Under the pieces are notes generated by a model. It was not told where the DNA came from and ran no database searches. It saw only the letters and a list, made by a program, of their open reading frames with translations. 42,715 nt of DNA from Bacteroides sp. SM23_62_1 (GTDB lineage Bacteria; Bacteroidota; Bacteroidia; Bacteroidales; SM23-62): assembly GCA_001304505.1 (NCBI GenBank), contig LJUQ01000007.1:18803-61517 (forward strand), written 5' to 3'. The number at the start of each line of letters is the position of its first letter. The first letter of the stretch is position 1. The translations under genes were made by a program, and so were the position numbers. Below, one piece after another: positions 34,502-42,704 of the stretch.

Positions 34502-35311
34502 ATGATTATTGATGCCATAAACTGGAATGTAAATCCGGAGATATTCCGGATTGGTAATTTTGCTGTCCGCTGGTACGGATTATTATTTGCTTCTGGATTC
34601 TTATTCGGCTATCTGATTTTTTATAAATTCTTTAAGAAAGAAGGATTAACTGTTGAGATACTGGATAAACTGACTATTTATATGGCTCTGGGTACTGTTA
34701 TTGGTGCAAGACTCGGACATTGTCTTTTCTATGAACCAAACTATTATCTTAGCAATCCTATTGAAATCCTTAAGATCTGGAAGGGAGGTCTTGCCAGTCA
34801 TGGTGCTGCTATCGGTATTCTGATAGCCCTGTATCTCTTTGTCAGAAAACATAAAAAGCCTTTTATCTGGATCCTTGACAGAATTGTTGTAGTTGTTGCA
34901 CTCGGCGGAGCACTTATACGTATTGGTAACCTGATGAATTCAGAAATTTATGGTGTGCAAACCAGTCTCCCCTGGGGATTTGTTTTTATCCGTAACCATG
35001 AAATTGTACCAAAACATCCGACTCAGATATACGAAGCCCTGACTTATTTTCTTGTATTCGGAATATTATTCTGGATTTATCTTAAAACCAAAGCTCAATT
35101 CAGAGACGGAACATTATTCGGATGGTTCCTGATCCTGGTATTCGGAATCAGATTCTTCATCGAATTTATCAAGGAAGACCAGGTACCTTTTGAAGGTGGC
35201 ATGACGTTGAATATGGGACAATGGTTGAGTATTCCATTCGTTCTTCTTGGAATAACCGTTCTTTACCTTTACTATAGAAAATCAAAAAAAGCTAAACCCA
35301 CTCCTGCATAA
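34502..35311 (+). CDS. lgt: Prolipoprotein diacylglyceryl transferase
   Basis: A 269-residue integral membrane enzyme with about seven transmembrane helices that attaches diacylglycerol to the lipobox cysteine of prelipoproteins, the first step of lipoprotein maturation. Signatures: 'FAVRWYGLLFASGFLFGY', 'IGARLGHCLFYE', 'GGLASHGAAIGI' with the conserved His, and the Lgt signature 'IRIGNLMNSEIYG'. 'HPTQIYEALTYF' and 'GIRFFIEFIKEDQ' complete the pattern. ATG at 34502 is preferred over a TTG nine codons upstream because 'MIIDAINWNVNPEI' aligns with family N-termini. It serves the many lipoproteins encoded in this window. Confidence 0.96.
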   Translation: MIIDAINWNVNPEIFRIGNFAVRWYGLLFASGFLFGYLIFYKFFKKEGLTVEILDKLTIYMALGTVIGARLGHCLFYEPNYYLSNPIEILKIWKGGLASHGAAIGILIALYLFVRKHKKPFIWILDRIVVVVALGGALIRIGNLMNSEIYGVQTSLPWGFVFIRNHEIVPKHPTQIYEALTYFLVFGILFWIYLKTKAQFRDGTLFGWFLILVFGIRFFIEFIKEDQVPFEGGMTLNMGQWLSIPFVLLGITVLYLYYRKSKKAKPTPA

Positions 35312-35312
35312 A

Positions 35313-35352
35313 TCGATTTCCTATCTTCAATTAGAATTGAAGATAAAATCGA
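35313..35352 (+). terminator. Hairpin terminator after lgt
   Basis: An 11-bp perfect stem (tatcttcaatt 35322-35332 with aattgaagata 35335-35345) is extended, past a 2-nt bulge, by tcgattt/aaatcga (35313-35319 with 35346-35352). It starts 1 nt after the lgt stop and is followed by ctttatct. It separates lgt from the flavodoxin gene. Confidence 0.65.
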
Positions 35353-35407
35353 CTTTATCTATCATTTAACTTATTCTCATTTTCTGTCTCTTTTAATCAA
35401 TTTTTCC

Positions 35408-35415
35408 TATATTTG
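35408..35415 (+). promoter_or_regulatory. Candidate Bacteroidetes -7 promoter box for flavodoxin
   Basis: TATATTTG fits the TAnnTTTG -7 consensus and ends 17 bp before the TTG start, leaving a short leader. No clear -33 TTG element was found upstream, so support is partial. Confidence 0.3.
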
Positions 35416-35432
35416 TTTTTATTTAATCCAAA

Positions 35433-35930
35433 TTGAAACAAATAGGGATTTTTTTTGGTTCATCAACCGGTGACACAGAAAAAGTCGCCACGTTGATAAG
35501 GGACAAAATAGGTACTGACATGGCTGCAATTCATGATATTTATGAATCCTGCGTTGATGATCTGGGTCAATATCCCATTTTAATTTTGGGGATATCTACA
35601 TGGGGACTGGGTGAAATGCAGGAGGACTGGTATCAATTTCTTCCCAGGTTTAGGAGTGTTGATTTTACAGGAAAGAAAGTTGCGTTATACGGAGTAGGTG
35701 ACCAGGAATCATATCCGGATACATTTGCAGATGGCCTCGGTTTGCTTTATGACCAGCTTCATAAAAACAATTGTAAACCAGTTGGTAAATGGCCTGTTGA
35801 TGGTTATCAGTTTCAGCATTCCAGGGCCGAAAGAAATGGTCAATTCGTTGGCCTGGTACTGGACGAGAGAAACCAGCCTGAATTAACTGCTGAAAGAATA
35901 AATACATGGTTAAATTCTCTTGGTTTTTAG
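35433..35930 (+). CDS. fldA: Flavodoxin, long-chain type
   Basis: A 165-residue FMN-binding electron carrier. The phosphate loop 'IGIFFGSSTGDTEKVA' is at residues 3-18; 'LGISTWGLGEMQEDWYQFLP' carries the Trp that stacks on the flavin, and 'VALYGVGDQESYPDTFADGL' the second flavin loop with the conserved Tyr. The insertion typical of long-chain flavodoxins is present ('SFQFQHSRA'-like region near 130). The length fits. The start is TTG at 35433, with 'MKQIGIFFGS' as the expected N-terminus and no upstream ATG. Confidence 0.93.
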   Translation: MKQIGIFFGSSTGDTEKVATLIRDKIGTDMAAIHDIYESCVDDLGQYPILILGISTWGLGEMQEDWYQFLPRFRSVDFTGKKVALYGVGDQESYPDTFADGLGLLYDQLHKNNCKPVGKWPVDGYQFQHSRAERNGQFVGLVLDERNQPELTAERINTWLNSLGF

Positions 35931-35955
35931 GATTTTACGACATAGTATCATAATT

Positions 35956-36063
35956 GCACACTTTCTCACTTTCACACCTTTTCACTTTCACACTTTCTCA
36001 CATTCTTACTTTCACACTTTTCCACTCGTTCACTTTCACACTTCTTACATTCACACATTTTCA
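35956..36063. repeat. Pyrimidine-rich degenerate tandem repeat (cactttcaca type)
   Basis: About 108 bp consists of variations on 'tttcacactttctcac' in an 8-16-bp period, nearly all pyrimidines plus A on the plus strand. It lies between the flavodoxin stop and the zupT start. There is no hairpin. It could be a slippage-prone simple sequence; any effect on zupT expression is speculation. Confidence 0.7.
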
Positions 36064-36133
36064 AAGATTCTGTATTGAATATCGTTTACTTTACAATATT
36101 GTTAATATAATTGGACCGTCAGAATAAATAAAA

Positions 36134-36955
36134 GTGGAAGAAAAAGTACTGTTTGCATTTGGGTTAACTCTTTTTGCCGGCTTGTCAACCGGAATAGGGA
36201 GTGCACTGGCTATATTCACCAAGACTACAAATACAAAATTTCTATCATGGGCTCTTGGATTTTCAGGAGGGGTTATGATTTATGTATCTTTTACTGAAAT
36301 ACTTGGAAAATCGAGAGATATTCTAACAGGGATTTATGGAAATGTTGCTGGCAACTGGTATGCTGTAATTTCATTTTTCGGTGGTGTTTTTATCATTGCA
36401 CTGATTGATTTTCTTATTCCTTCATTTGAAAATCCCCATGAAGCTCACCGAGTTGAAGAACTTGTTACGGATAATAAAAGCAACAACAGAAATAAAGGGG
36501 TTAATGGATTATTAAGAATGGGTATTTTTATAGCATTAGCGATAGCAATCCATAATTTCCCTGAAGGGATTGCCACTTTTACAGCTGGTATTACAGATAC
36601 ACAGATTGCCATCCCTATTGCTGTTGCAATTGCTATTCATAATATACCCGAGGGAATTGCAATTTCTATACCCATTTACTATGCTACTGGACGGAAAAGA
36701 AAAGCTTTTATCCTGTCTTTTCTTTCAGGGCTTGCTGAACCCCTGGGTGCATTGATCGGTTATTCCCTCCTATATGTATTTGTTGGCGACACTATGCTAG
36801 GTATCCTTTTCGGATCAGTAGCCGGAGTGATGGTATTTATCTCTGTTGATGAGCTGCTTCCGACAGCAAGGGAGTACGGTTACCATCATTATGCTATTTT
36901 TGGACTGATTTTCGGAATGGTTATAATGGCCATCAGTCTGCTATTATTCCTATAA
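36134..36955 (+). CDS. zupT: ZIP-family divalent metal transporter
   Basis: A 273-residue membrane protein with eight predicted helices. The two metal-binding helices are clear: 'AIAIHNFPEGIATF' and 'AIAIHNIPEGIAISIPI', the HNxPEG motifs of ZupT-type ZIP transporters that take up zinc and often iron, manganese or cobalt. 'GLAEPLGALIGY' and 'SVDELLPTAREYG' are further family marks. The start is GTG at 36134; the next in-frame Met would cut off the first helix. It is 18 bp upstream of a CDF exporter gene on the same strand, so an importer and an exporter appear to be in one transcript. No metalloregulator gene is adjacent. Confidence 0.9.
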   Translation: MEEKVLFAFGLTLFAGLSTGIGSALAIFTKTTNTKFLSWALGFSGGVMIYVSFTEILGKSRDILTGIYGNVAGNWYAVISFFGGVFIIALIDFLIPSFENPHEAHRVEELVTDNKSNNRNKGVNGLLRMGIFIALAIAIHNFPEGIATFTAGITDTQIAIPIAVAIAIHNIPEGIAISIPIYYATGRKRKAFILSFLSGLAEPLGALIGYSLLYVFVGDTMLGILFGSVAGVMVFISVDELLPTAREYGYHHYAIFGLIFGMVIMAISLLLFL

Positions 36956-36973
36956 ATATTAGTTATTGCTATT

Positions 36974-37897
36974 TTGAATTCAAAAACTCCTCAACAGAAC
37001 AATACTGATCGATCCAGTAATGTTATCTCCGGCAGGAATCTGCTTATTGCTGTGATTCTGAATTTTACCATTACCATAGCAGAATTTGTTGGTGGCCTGC
37101 TTTCCAACAGTCTTGCTTTGTTATCCGATGCGCTTCATAATTTTGGTGATGGTGTTGCCATCCTTGTTGCTTTTATTGCTAACCGGATCAGTAGAAAAGA
37201 ATCAGATAAAAGGAAAACATTCGGGTATAAAAGGATTGAAATCCTCGTTGCATTTTTAAATTCTGTCTTTCTGGTTGCGATATGTGTTTTTCTTATTTAT
37301 GAAGCTTTCGAAAGAATTCGCCAGCCTGAGAGCATCAAGGGTCTTATGATGTTTCTTATTGGAGGAATTGGGCTTGTAGTAAACTTTGTTGCTGTCTTGC
37401 TCCTGCACACTGACTCCTCCAGAAACATGAATGTGAGGGCAGCTTATCTTCATCTTCTCGGTGATACACTTTCTTCTGTGGCCGTGATTATTGGGGGAAT
37501 TCTTATTTATTTTTTGCAGGTATGGTGGGTCGATCCCCTGATTACAATCCTGATCAGTTTATATATTTTGAAAGAGACCTATAGATTACTGAAAGAGTCC
37601 GTTAATATATTAATGCAATCCACCCCGAGTAATATTGACCTCGAGCTCATCAAAAATGAAATTGAGTTCCTCCCGGAAGTTATGAATATCCACCATATCC
37701 ATGCCTGGAACCTGAGTGAAAATGAATTGCATTTTGAAGGGCACGTTGATCTAACCGATGACCTTAGAATAAGCAACACGGATAAAATCAGGCACAAAAT
37801 AGAAAAAATTCTGTCAGAGAAATACCATATCAACCATGTGACTCTCCAGATGGAATTTGGTTCCTGTGATAACACCAATATGATCCATCATAAATAA
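36974..37897 (+). CDS. Cation diffusion facilitator (CzcD/ZitB-type) zinc exporter
   Basis: A 307-residue CDF antiporter with six transmembrane helices. The intramembrane zinc site residues are visible: 'LLSDALHNFGDG' in helix 2 and 'YLHLLGDTLSSV' in helix 5 (HxxxD pairs). The cytoplasmic C-terminal domain (~215-300) has 'IHHIHAWNLSENELHFEGHV' with conserved His residues for dimer zinc binding. The family exports Zn2+, Co2+ or Cd2+ in exchange for protons. Start is TTG at 36974, as the first Met is far inside helix 4. It lies 18 bp after zupT and 70 bp before the SO_0444-type permease. Confidence 0.92.
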   Translation: MNSKTPQQNNTDRSSNVISGRNLLIAVILNFTITIAEFVGGLLSNSLALLSDALHNFGDGVAILVAFIANRISRKESDKRKTFGYKRIEILVAFLNSVFLVAICVFLIYEAFERIRQPESIKGLMMFLIGGIGLVVNFVAVLLLHTDSSRNMNVRAAYLHLLGDTLSSVAVIIGGILIYFLQVWWVDPLITILISLYILKETYRLLKESVNILMQSTPSNIDLELIKNEIEFLPEVMNIHHIHAWNLSENELHFEGHVDLTDDLRISNTDKIRHKIEKILSEKYHINHVTLQMEFGSCDNTNMIHHK

Positions 37898-37941
37898 CTG
37901 TTAAACCTTTCATCAGGATCTTTTCAATTCATCATATTTAG

Positions 37942-37949
37942 TACATTTG
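37942..37949 (+). promoter_or_regulatory. Candidate Bacteroidetes -7 promoter box for the permease gene
   Basis: TACATTTG fits TAnnTTTG and ends 18 bp before the ATG at 37968. If used, transcription would start after the possible TTG at 37947, favouring the ATG. No -33 element was identified. Confidence 0.3.
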
Positions 37950-37967
37950 AGTCTTTTTATCCTGATT

Positions 37968-39272
37968 ATGATGGATTTTATTCTTACATATTCCCGTGAG
38001 TTTGGTTTGGCGTTCATTAGGATTATTGAAGAGATGTCTCCATATCTGCTTCTGGGATTTCTATTTGCAGGAATTTTATATGTCTGGTTTCCTAAAAAGA
38101 AAGTATACAAATATCTTGGAAAGCCTAATTCTGCTTCCGTTCTTAATGCTGCCCTGATTGGGATCCCTTTGCCCTTATGTTCCTGTGGTGTAATTCCTAC
38201 AGGTATATCATTTTATAAGAGTGGGGCTTCAAAAGGTTCTTCCGTTTCCTTCCTGGTATCTACCCCACAGACAGGTATGGATAGTATTATGGTAACCTAT
38301 TCATTGCTCGGGCTTCCAATGGCCATTATAAAGCCCATCATTGCTTTATTCACAGGTTTACTGGGAGGTTTTTTAACGAACCTTTTCGGGAAGAACGGAT
38401 CTATGAATGATTCTTCAAAAAATGGATCTGCCGTTGAAGAAAATAACGGAAACAAGTCTTTGTTGGGTATGCTGCATTATGCTTTTGTTGAATTCCTTGA
38501 AGATATCGCCAAGTGGTTAATAATCGGGCTTATTATTGCTGCCCTTATTGATGTTGTTATCCCCGATTCATTCTTTACAGCTTACCTGGGAAATGAATAT
38601 TTTGAAATGTTATTGATCCTTGTCGCGGCTATCCCATTGTATGTGTGTGCCACGGGATCTATTCCAATAGCTGCAATATTAATGCTAAAAGGCCTTTCAC
38701 CTGGGGCAGCCATCGTATTCCTGATGGCAGGGCCTGCAACAAATGCGGCCACAATAACGGTGATTGGGAGGGTTCTGGGAAAAAGAACCCTGTTTCTTTA
38801 TCTTGTTTCAATCATTGCAGGAGCCCTATTCTTCGGAATACTGGTGAATAATCTCCTGCCCAGGGAATGGTTTACCGATCCCCTGAAATACTTTCATTCA
38901 GAACACCATGAGCACGGTTTTCTTCCTTACTGGTTACAGGTTAGTTCAAGTATTCTCCTCTCCCTGTTAATCCTGAATACTATCATTACAAAGTATAGGA
39001 AAAAAATAGCCTCATTATTCATTAAAAAATCTGCTGAATCATTCAAAAACAATCTTAACATGCAAGATCTCCATATTATAGTTAAAGGAATGACCTGCAA
39101 TCATTGCAAGGCAACAGTTGAACAGAATATCGCCGGATTAGGCGGGGTAAACAGCGTGAACGCAGATATAACAACCGGAGAAGTTCACCTCTCCGGTGAT
39201 AATTTTGATCTCAAAGAGGTAAAGCAAAAAATTGAATCTTTGGGTTATAAATATAGCGGTATAGCAAAATAA
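37968..39272 (+). CDS. SO_0444-type Cu/Zn efflux permease with C-terminal HMA domain
   Basis: A 434-residue membrane protein. The N-terminal permease part (about 1-340, eight or so helices) has the characteristic 'IGIPLPLCSCGVIPTGISFY', 'FLVSTPQTGMDSI' and 'MAGPATNAATITVIGRVLGK' segments of the SO_0444 Cu/Zn efflux family (permease PF03773). A cytoplasmic His-rich patch 'HSEHHEHGF' precedes the last helix. The C-terminus (~365-434) is a heavy-metal-associated domain with the CxxC metal site in 'KGMTCNHCKATVEQN' and 'KQKIESLGYKYSG', probably feeding or sensing metal. ATG at 37968 is preferred; a TTG at 37947 would add seven residues. It follows the CDF gene closely. Confidence 0.88.
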   Translation: MMDFILTYSREFGLAFIRIIEEMSPYLLLGFLFAGILYVWFPKKKVYKYLGKPNSASVLNAALIGIPLPLCSCGVIPTGISFYKSGASKGSSVSFLVSTPQTGMDSIMVTYSLLGLPMAIIKPIIALFTGLLGGFLTNLFGKNGSMNDSSKNGSAVEENNGNKSLLGMLHYAFVEFLEDIAKWLIIGLIIAALIDVVIPDSFFTAYLGNEYFEMLLILVAAIPLYVCATGSIPIAAILMLKGLSPGAAIVFLMAGPATNAATITVIGRVLGKRTLFLYLVSIIAGALFFGILVNNLLPREWFTDPLKYFHSEHHEHGFLPYWLQVSSSILLSLLILNTIITKYRKKIASLFIKKSAESFKNNLNMQDLHIIVKGMTCNHCKATVEQNIAGLGGVNSVNADITTGEVHLSGDNFDLKEVKQKIESLGYKYSGIAK

Positions 39273-39433
39273 AGTCGCAGATCTATTATCTTTGTAACTG
39301 ACTGTGAAGATTTCATAAACAGATTGATACAAAATCCTATCCCGGATAGTTATCACGGATTTGTAAAAATGTATGTGGTCATTATAAAATTCTCAGCGTA
39401 CCTATACCAATTAAACAATTAAAATCACCCAAG

Positions 39434-40183
39434 ATGTATAAAGTAGTTCTTTTACGCCATGGTGAAAGTGTCTGGAACAAGGAAAACCGTTTTACAGGCT
39501 GGACAGATGTTGATCTTTCTGAAAAGGGAGTAGAGGAAGCCATTGCTGCCGGTAAGATTATGAAAGAAAAAGGATTCACTTTTGACATAGTCTTTACTTC
39601 TGTTCTTCTGAGAGCACTTCGTACCACATGGCTTGCGCTTGAACAGATGGATCTTCTCTGGATCCCCGAACAAAAATCCTGGAGACTTAACGAACGGCAT
39701 TATGGTGCTCTCCAGGGCCTCAATAAAGCTGAAACAGCGCAGAAGCACGGAGAAGAACAGGTTATGATCTGGAGAAGGAGTTATGATATCCCGCCACCTG
39801 AACTTGACAAATCAGATCCCAGGTACCCCGGTCATGAGCCACGTTATCAGGACCTTGACGAGAAAGATACTCCAAGAACCGAATCGCTCAAAGATACTGT
39901 TACCAGATTTCTTCCATACTGGCATGAGGTCATTGCACCAACTATCAAATCCGGGAAAAAGGTTCTTATTTCAGCTCATGGTAACAGCCTGAGGGCACTG
40001 ATAAAATACCTCGATAATATGACAGATGAAGCTATCATAGCCCTGAATATTCCAACCGGTGTACCCCTGGTATATGAGCTGGATGAGGATCTTAAACCAA
40101 TTGGCCACTATTACCTTGGCGACAAAGAGGAAATTGCAAAAAAAGCAGCAGCCGTCGCAGCACAGGCAAAAGCAAAAAAATAG
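39434..40183 (+). CDS. gpmA: 2,3-bisphosphoglycerate-dependent phosphoglycerate mutase
   Basis: A 249-residue glycolytic and gluconeogenic enzyme that interconverts 3- and 2-phosphoglycerate. The catalytic phosphohistidine is His9 in '[19 protein letters not shown]'; '[11 protein letters not shown]', '[16 protein letters not shown]' (Glu and Tyr of the active site), '[12 protein letters not shown]' and '[16 protein letters not shown]' (second His) follow in the standard order. The length matches dPGM. A lysine/alanine-rich tail '[14 protein letters not shown]' ends the protein. The gene sits between metal genes but has no evident link to them. ATG at 39434; no strong ribosome site. Confidence 0.96.
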   Translation: MYKVVLLRHGESVWNKENRFTGWTDVDLSEKGVEEAIAAGKIMKEKGFTFDIVFTSVLLRALRTTWLALEQMDLLWIPEQKSWRLNERHYGALQGLNKAETAQKHGEEQVMIWRRSYDIPPPELDKSDPRYPGHEPRYQDLDEKDTPRTESLKDTVTRFLPYWHEVIAPTIKSGKKVLISAHGNSLRALIKYLDNMTDEAIIALNIPTGVPLVYELDEDLKPIGHYYLGDKEEIAKKAAAVAAQAKAKK

Positions 40184-40200
40184 CTTTCCACTACATGATT

Positions 40201-40566
40201 TTAATGCCCGGAATGCTCTGGATCATCAGGTTTTTTGCAACATGTCGGCAGTTTTTCGTATGCTTTCGGATCAGCCTTTATACCATCTGCATCATATCCC
40301 CCGTGTGAAATGGCGTTCCTGATTTTATCTGCAGTTGTCCTTGCCGGATTATACAATACCGTCACAACCTTACTTTCAAGATTGAGATCTGATGATTTAA
40401 CACCCTTTTCAAATGCCAGGATCTCTTCAATCCTTTCTTTACACATTTCACATTGAGCTGAAGTTTTGATTTTCACCTCCTCAAACTTATTATTCGTTTG
40501 TGTAAACCCGTTCAGGTTTATTAAAAAAATAAATCCGGTAATGAGAACTAGATTTTTTGCTTTCAT
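40201..40566 (-). CDS. Exported HMA-domain heavy-metal-binding protein
   Basis: A 121-residue protein: signal peptide (~1-22, ending 'NGFTQ'), then an HMA fold (30-100) with the metal-binding CxxC at Cys39/Cys42 ('TSAQCEMCKERIEEIL'), 'GVKSSDLNLESKVVTVLYNP' and 'AISHGGYDADGIKA'. The tail 'PTCCKKPDDPEHSGH' adds two Cys and two His, a second possible soft-metal site. It is likely a periplasmic copper- or zinc-binding protein. The gene begins 9 bp after the stop of the broken TonB receptor, so the two form an operon, typical of heavy-metal receptors in Bacteroidetes. It is convergent with gpmA (17 bp). Confidence 0.88.
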   Translation of the reverse strand: MKAKNLVLITGFIFLINLNGFTQTNNKFEEVKIKTSAQCEMCKERIEEILAFEKGVKSSDLNLESKVVTVLYNPARTTADKIRNAISHGGYDADGIKADPKAYEKLPTCCKKPDDPEHSGH

Positions 40567-40575
40567 GATTATTAC

Positions 40576-42264
40576 TTATTCAATTGTTAATCTTATCCCT
40601 GCATAAAACATTCTTCCAAGTAATGGCCCCCATATCATTGAAGCATCAAAATAATCCCCGAAAGGATCATCTGCTGCAATGATTGGATCATCCTGAACAA
40701 AATCCGTCAGGTTTTCACCTCCTATATAGATTTCAATATTTTTAAATCTTTTACTTGCCTGAGCATGAATAACAGGATAAACAGGTGAATGTTCAGGTTT
40801 CTGGTATTCCTCAGGATTCATCCTGGTATCAGGTAATCTTACAGAGCCATTTAACTGACCTGTGATATCAAATTTCCACTTGTCAAATCTTGTTGCATAA
40901 GCCAGTGTTAAGAGTCCTTTGTAACGTGATGTTAAGGGTGTTTGAAGTAAATCACCATGATAGGTAGCCTTCACATCATTAAAGCGAAATGCCATGGTAA
41001 TATCGAAGCGTTCAATTGGTTCAGCACTGATCTCAGTCTGTAAACTGTTCGAATATGATTTCCCTTTGAGATTATAGAAATAAATTTGTGAGATATCCTG
41101 ATCAACATCCACAATTACCTGGTTGATGAAATTAGTTCTGTAAAAATCAATACTGAATGTTATTTCCCTCTGGTTGGAAAGATGAAAATCTCTGGTCATA
41201 TTGATGCCATAATTCCATGCCTGTTCAATCTCAAAATCCTCAGTAAATACCAGTGTTCTTGAAGTAGACAAAAATCCAATATTTTCTGCTAATATGCTTG
41301 CAGATCTGTATCCCTTCCCAGCTGATCCCCGAATTGTGTTATGATGGCCCGGATCATAACGGATATGTATCCTTGGTGTTATTAACAGGCCCCAGATATT
41401 ATGATAATCTGCTCGTAAACCAGTGATAGTTGTTAACTTATCCGGAAGGGTATAGGTATATTGAGCAAATACCCCGGGAACTATTTCAGTACGATCAAAT
41501 TCATCATCATTATAATTTTCCTGAAAGTGATCATAAATCAGGCTTAACCCGGTATTTATTTTATGATCTGTCGTTCTAAATATTGTCTGGTAAAGCAGAT
41601 TTGCATTATAAGAAAATTGTTTTCCGGAATAGTCGGATAATCCGAAAAAGGCATGCTGATTAAACATTGTGGCAGAAGTAGTAAATCCAAAACCCTGGTA
41701 TGGTTTTTCAGGGAACAGAAACCCGATTTTCCCATAAGCATTGTAACGACGGGTGCTGATGTTCAACCCATAATAATCCTGCATGCTGTTTGACAGATTA
41801 AAATTGTAACCCATTTGTCCTCCATTCCTGGATTCATCTAATACTGAGAATCCGATTTGTATATGTAACTTATCTTCTGCATGAAAATTCCACCGGTTCA
41901 TAACATTAATCTGTCTGGTGAGCGGAATATCCATAAATCCATCTCTGTTGCGATCTATCCTGTTCTGCATGGCTGATGCATGAGTTAGAATCATGGTGCT
42001 CCAATTATCACCCGTTTTAAACGCCGATAAAGCATTGCCTTCAACTCTTCCAGTACTGTTTGCAAAAAGGTTAAGGAAGAGCGGATCGCTTTTATCCGGT
42101 TTTTTGTATTCAATATTGATTTGTCCCGTTGTGGATTCATATCCATTCATTACAGAGGCTGTTCCTTTCGATATCTGAATGGATTCCATCCAGGGTCCGG
42201 GAACATAGTTTAATCCAAATGCTGATTCCAATCCTCGCAAAAAGGGAATATTTTCAAATAACAT
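40576..42264 (-). CDS. TonB-dependent receptor, C-terminal fragment (heavy-metal type, frameshifted)
   Basis: A 562-residue frame holding the end of the plug ('MLFENIPFLRGLESAFGLNY', 'GPWMESIQISKGTASVMNGY', 'TGQINIEYKKP') and a complete beta-barrel to a terminal aromatic strand ('FYAGIRLTIE'). It lacks a signal peptide and TonB box, which lie in the overlapping upstream frame 42254-42691. In-frame codons just before its ATG read 'GLAGIYSQ', the expected continuation of the receptor, so the gene was once continuous. The fragment alone could not be exported. In intact relatives, a segment of about 35 residues with 'AACCNLSESF' separates the two parts and is missing here. It probably transported a metal complex, judged by the downstream HMA gene. 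Confidence 0.8.
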   Translation of the reverse strand: MLFENIPFLRGLESAFGLNYVPGPWMESIQISKGTASVMNGYESTTGQINIEYKKPDKSDPLFLNLFANSTGRVEGNALSAFKTGDNWSTMILTHASAMQNRIDRNRDGFMDIPLTRQINVMNRWNFHAEDKLHIQIGFSVLDESRNGGQMGYNFNLSNSMQDYYGLNISTRRYNAYGKIGFLFPEKPYQGFGFTTSATMFNQHAFFGLSDYSGKQFSYNANLLYQTIFRTTDHKINTGLSLIYDHFQENYNDDEFDRTEIVPGVFAQYTYTLPDKLTTITGLRADYHNIWGLLITPRIHIRYDPGHHNTIRGSAGKGYRSASILAENIGFLSTSRTLVFTEDFEIEQAWNYGINMTRDFHLSNQREITFSIDFYRTNFINQVIVDVDQDISQIYFYNLKGKSYSNSLQTEISAEPIERFDITMAFRFNDVKATYHGDLLQTPLTSRYKGLLTLAYATRFDKWKFDITGQLNGSVRLPDTRMNPEEYQKPEHSPVYPVIHAQASKRFKNIEIYIGGENLTDFVQDDPIIAADDPFGDYFDASMIWGPLLGRMFYAGIRLTIE

Positions 42265-42691
42265 CTGACTGTATATTCCTGCTAAACCCTTGCTCTGTAA
42301 TAACTTCAGTTTTAATCGTATTTAACTTCGATATGTAGGAACCTCCCAGCCTCTTACTAACTGTTACTTCCTCCAGTTCCCTTGAAGAACTTAAAATAAC
42401 CTCCAGTTCCTTTTTTTCGCTTCCTATGAGAATTGTATCGCTTTTATAACCAATATAGCTGAAAACCAGTTTATTGCTTTCCGAAGAAAGAAGCGGTATA
42501 GAAAATCTTCCATTCTCATCAGTGACTGTCCCTGTTGTTGAACTGCTCCAATATACATTTACAAAAGGTAATGGGATGGTTTTTCCCTGTTCATCTAATT
42601 CGCCAACATTTCCTTCTATTCTGGTCTGTTGTGAATATGCTTGCACTGTCAGTAAAATCAAGCTTATAATTATAATTAATTGTCTGGTCAT
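42254..42691 (-). CDS. TonB-dependent receptor, N-terminal fragment (frameshifted)
   Basis: A 145-residue frame with signal peptide (~1-20, 'IIIISLILLTVQAYSQ'), a CarboxypepD_reg-like domain (~23-105, 'PLPFVNVYWSSSTTGTVTDE', 'NGRFSIPLL') and the plug start 'ELEEVTVSKR', which doubles as the usual TonB-box position, through 'KTEVITEQG'. After GGGTTTAG (minus strand, near 42281-42290) the frame changes to nonsense and stops at TGA 42254-42256. The next frame carries the rest of the receptor. Together 40576-42691 is best read as one pseudogene, unless an assembly error or programmed shift is involved. A strong ribosome-binding site precedes the ATG. Confidence 0.8.
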   Translation of the reverse strand: MTRQLIIIISLILLTVQAYSQQTRIEGNVGELDEQGKTIPLPFVNVYWSSSTTGTVTDENGRFSIPLLSSESNKLVFSYIGYKSDTILIGSEKKELEVILSSSRELEEVTVSKRLGGSYISKLNTIKTEVITEQGFSRNIQSDVI

Positions 42692-42697
42692 AACTTT

Positions 42698-42704
42698 CCT
42701 CCTT
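42698..42704 (-). promoter_or_regulatory. Strong Shine-Dalgarno for the TonB receptor gene
   Basis: On the minus strand AAGGAGG ends 6 nt before the ATG at 42691. It confirms the start and, with the site before pmbA, is exceptional in this window. Confidence 0.75.

Noticed and set aside
39287-39294. TATCTTTG as a -7 promoter box for gpmA.
   Set aside because: It lies 140 bp from the start codon and no -33 element is at the right spacing; chance occurrence is likely in this AT-rich DNA.
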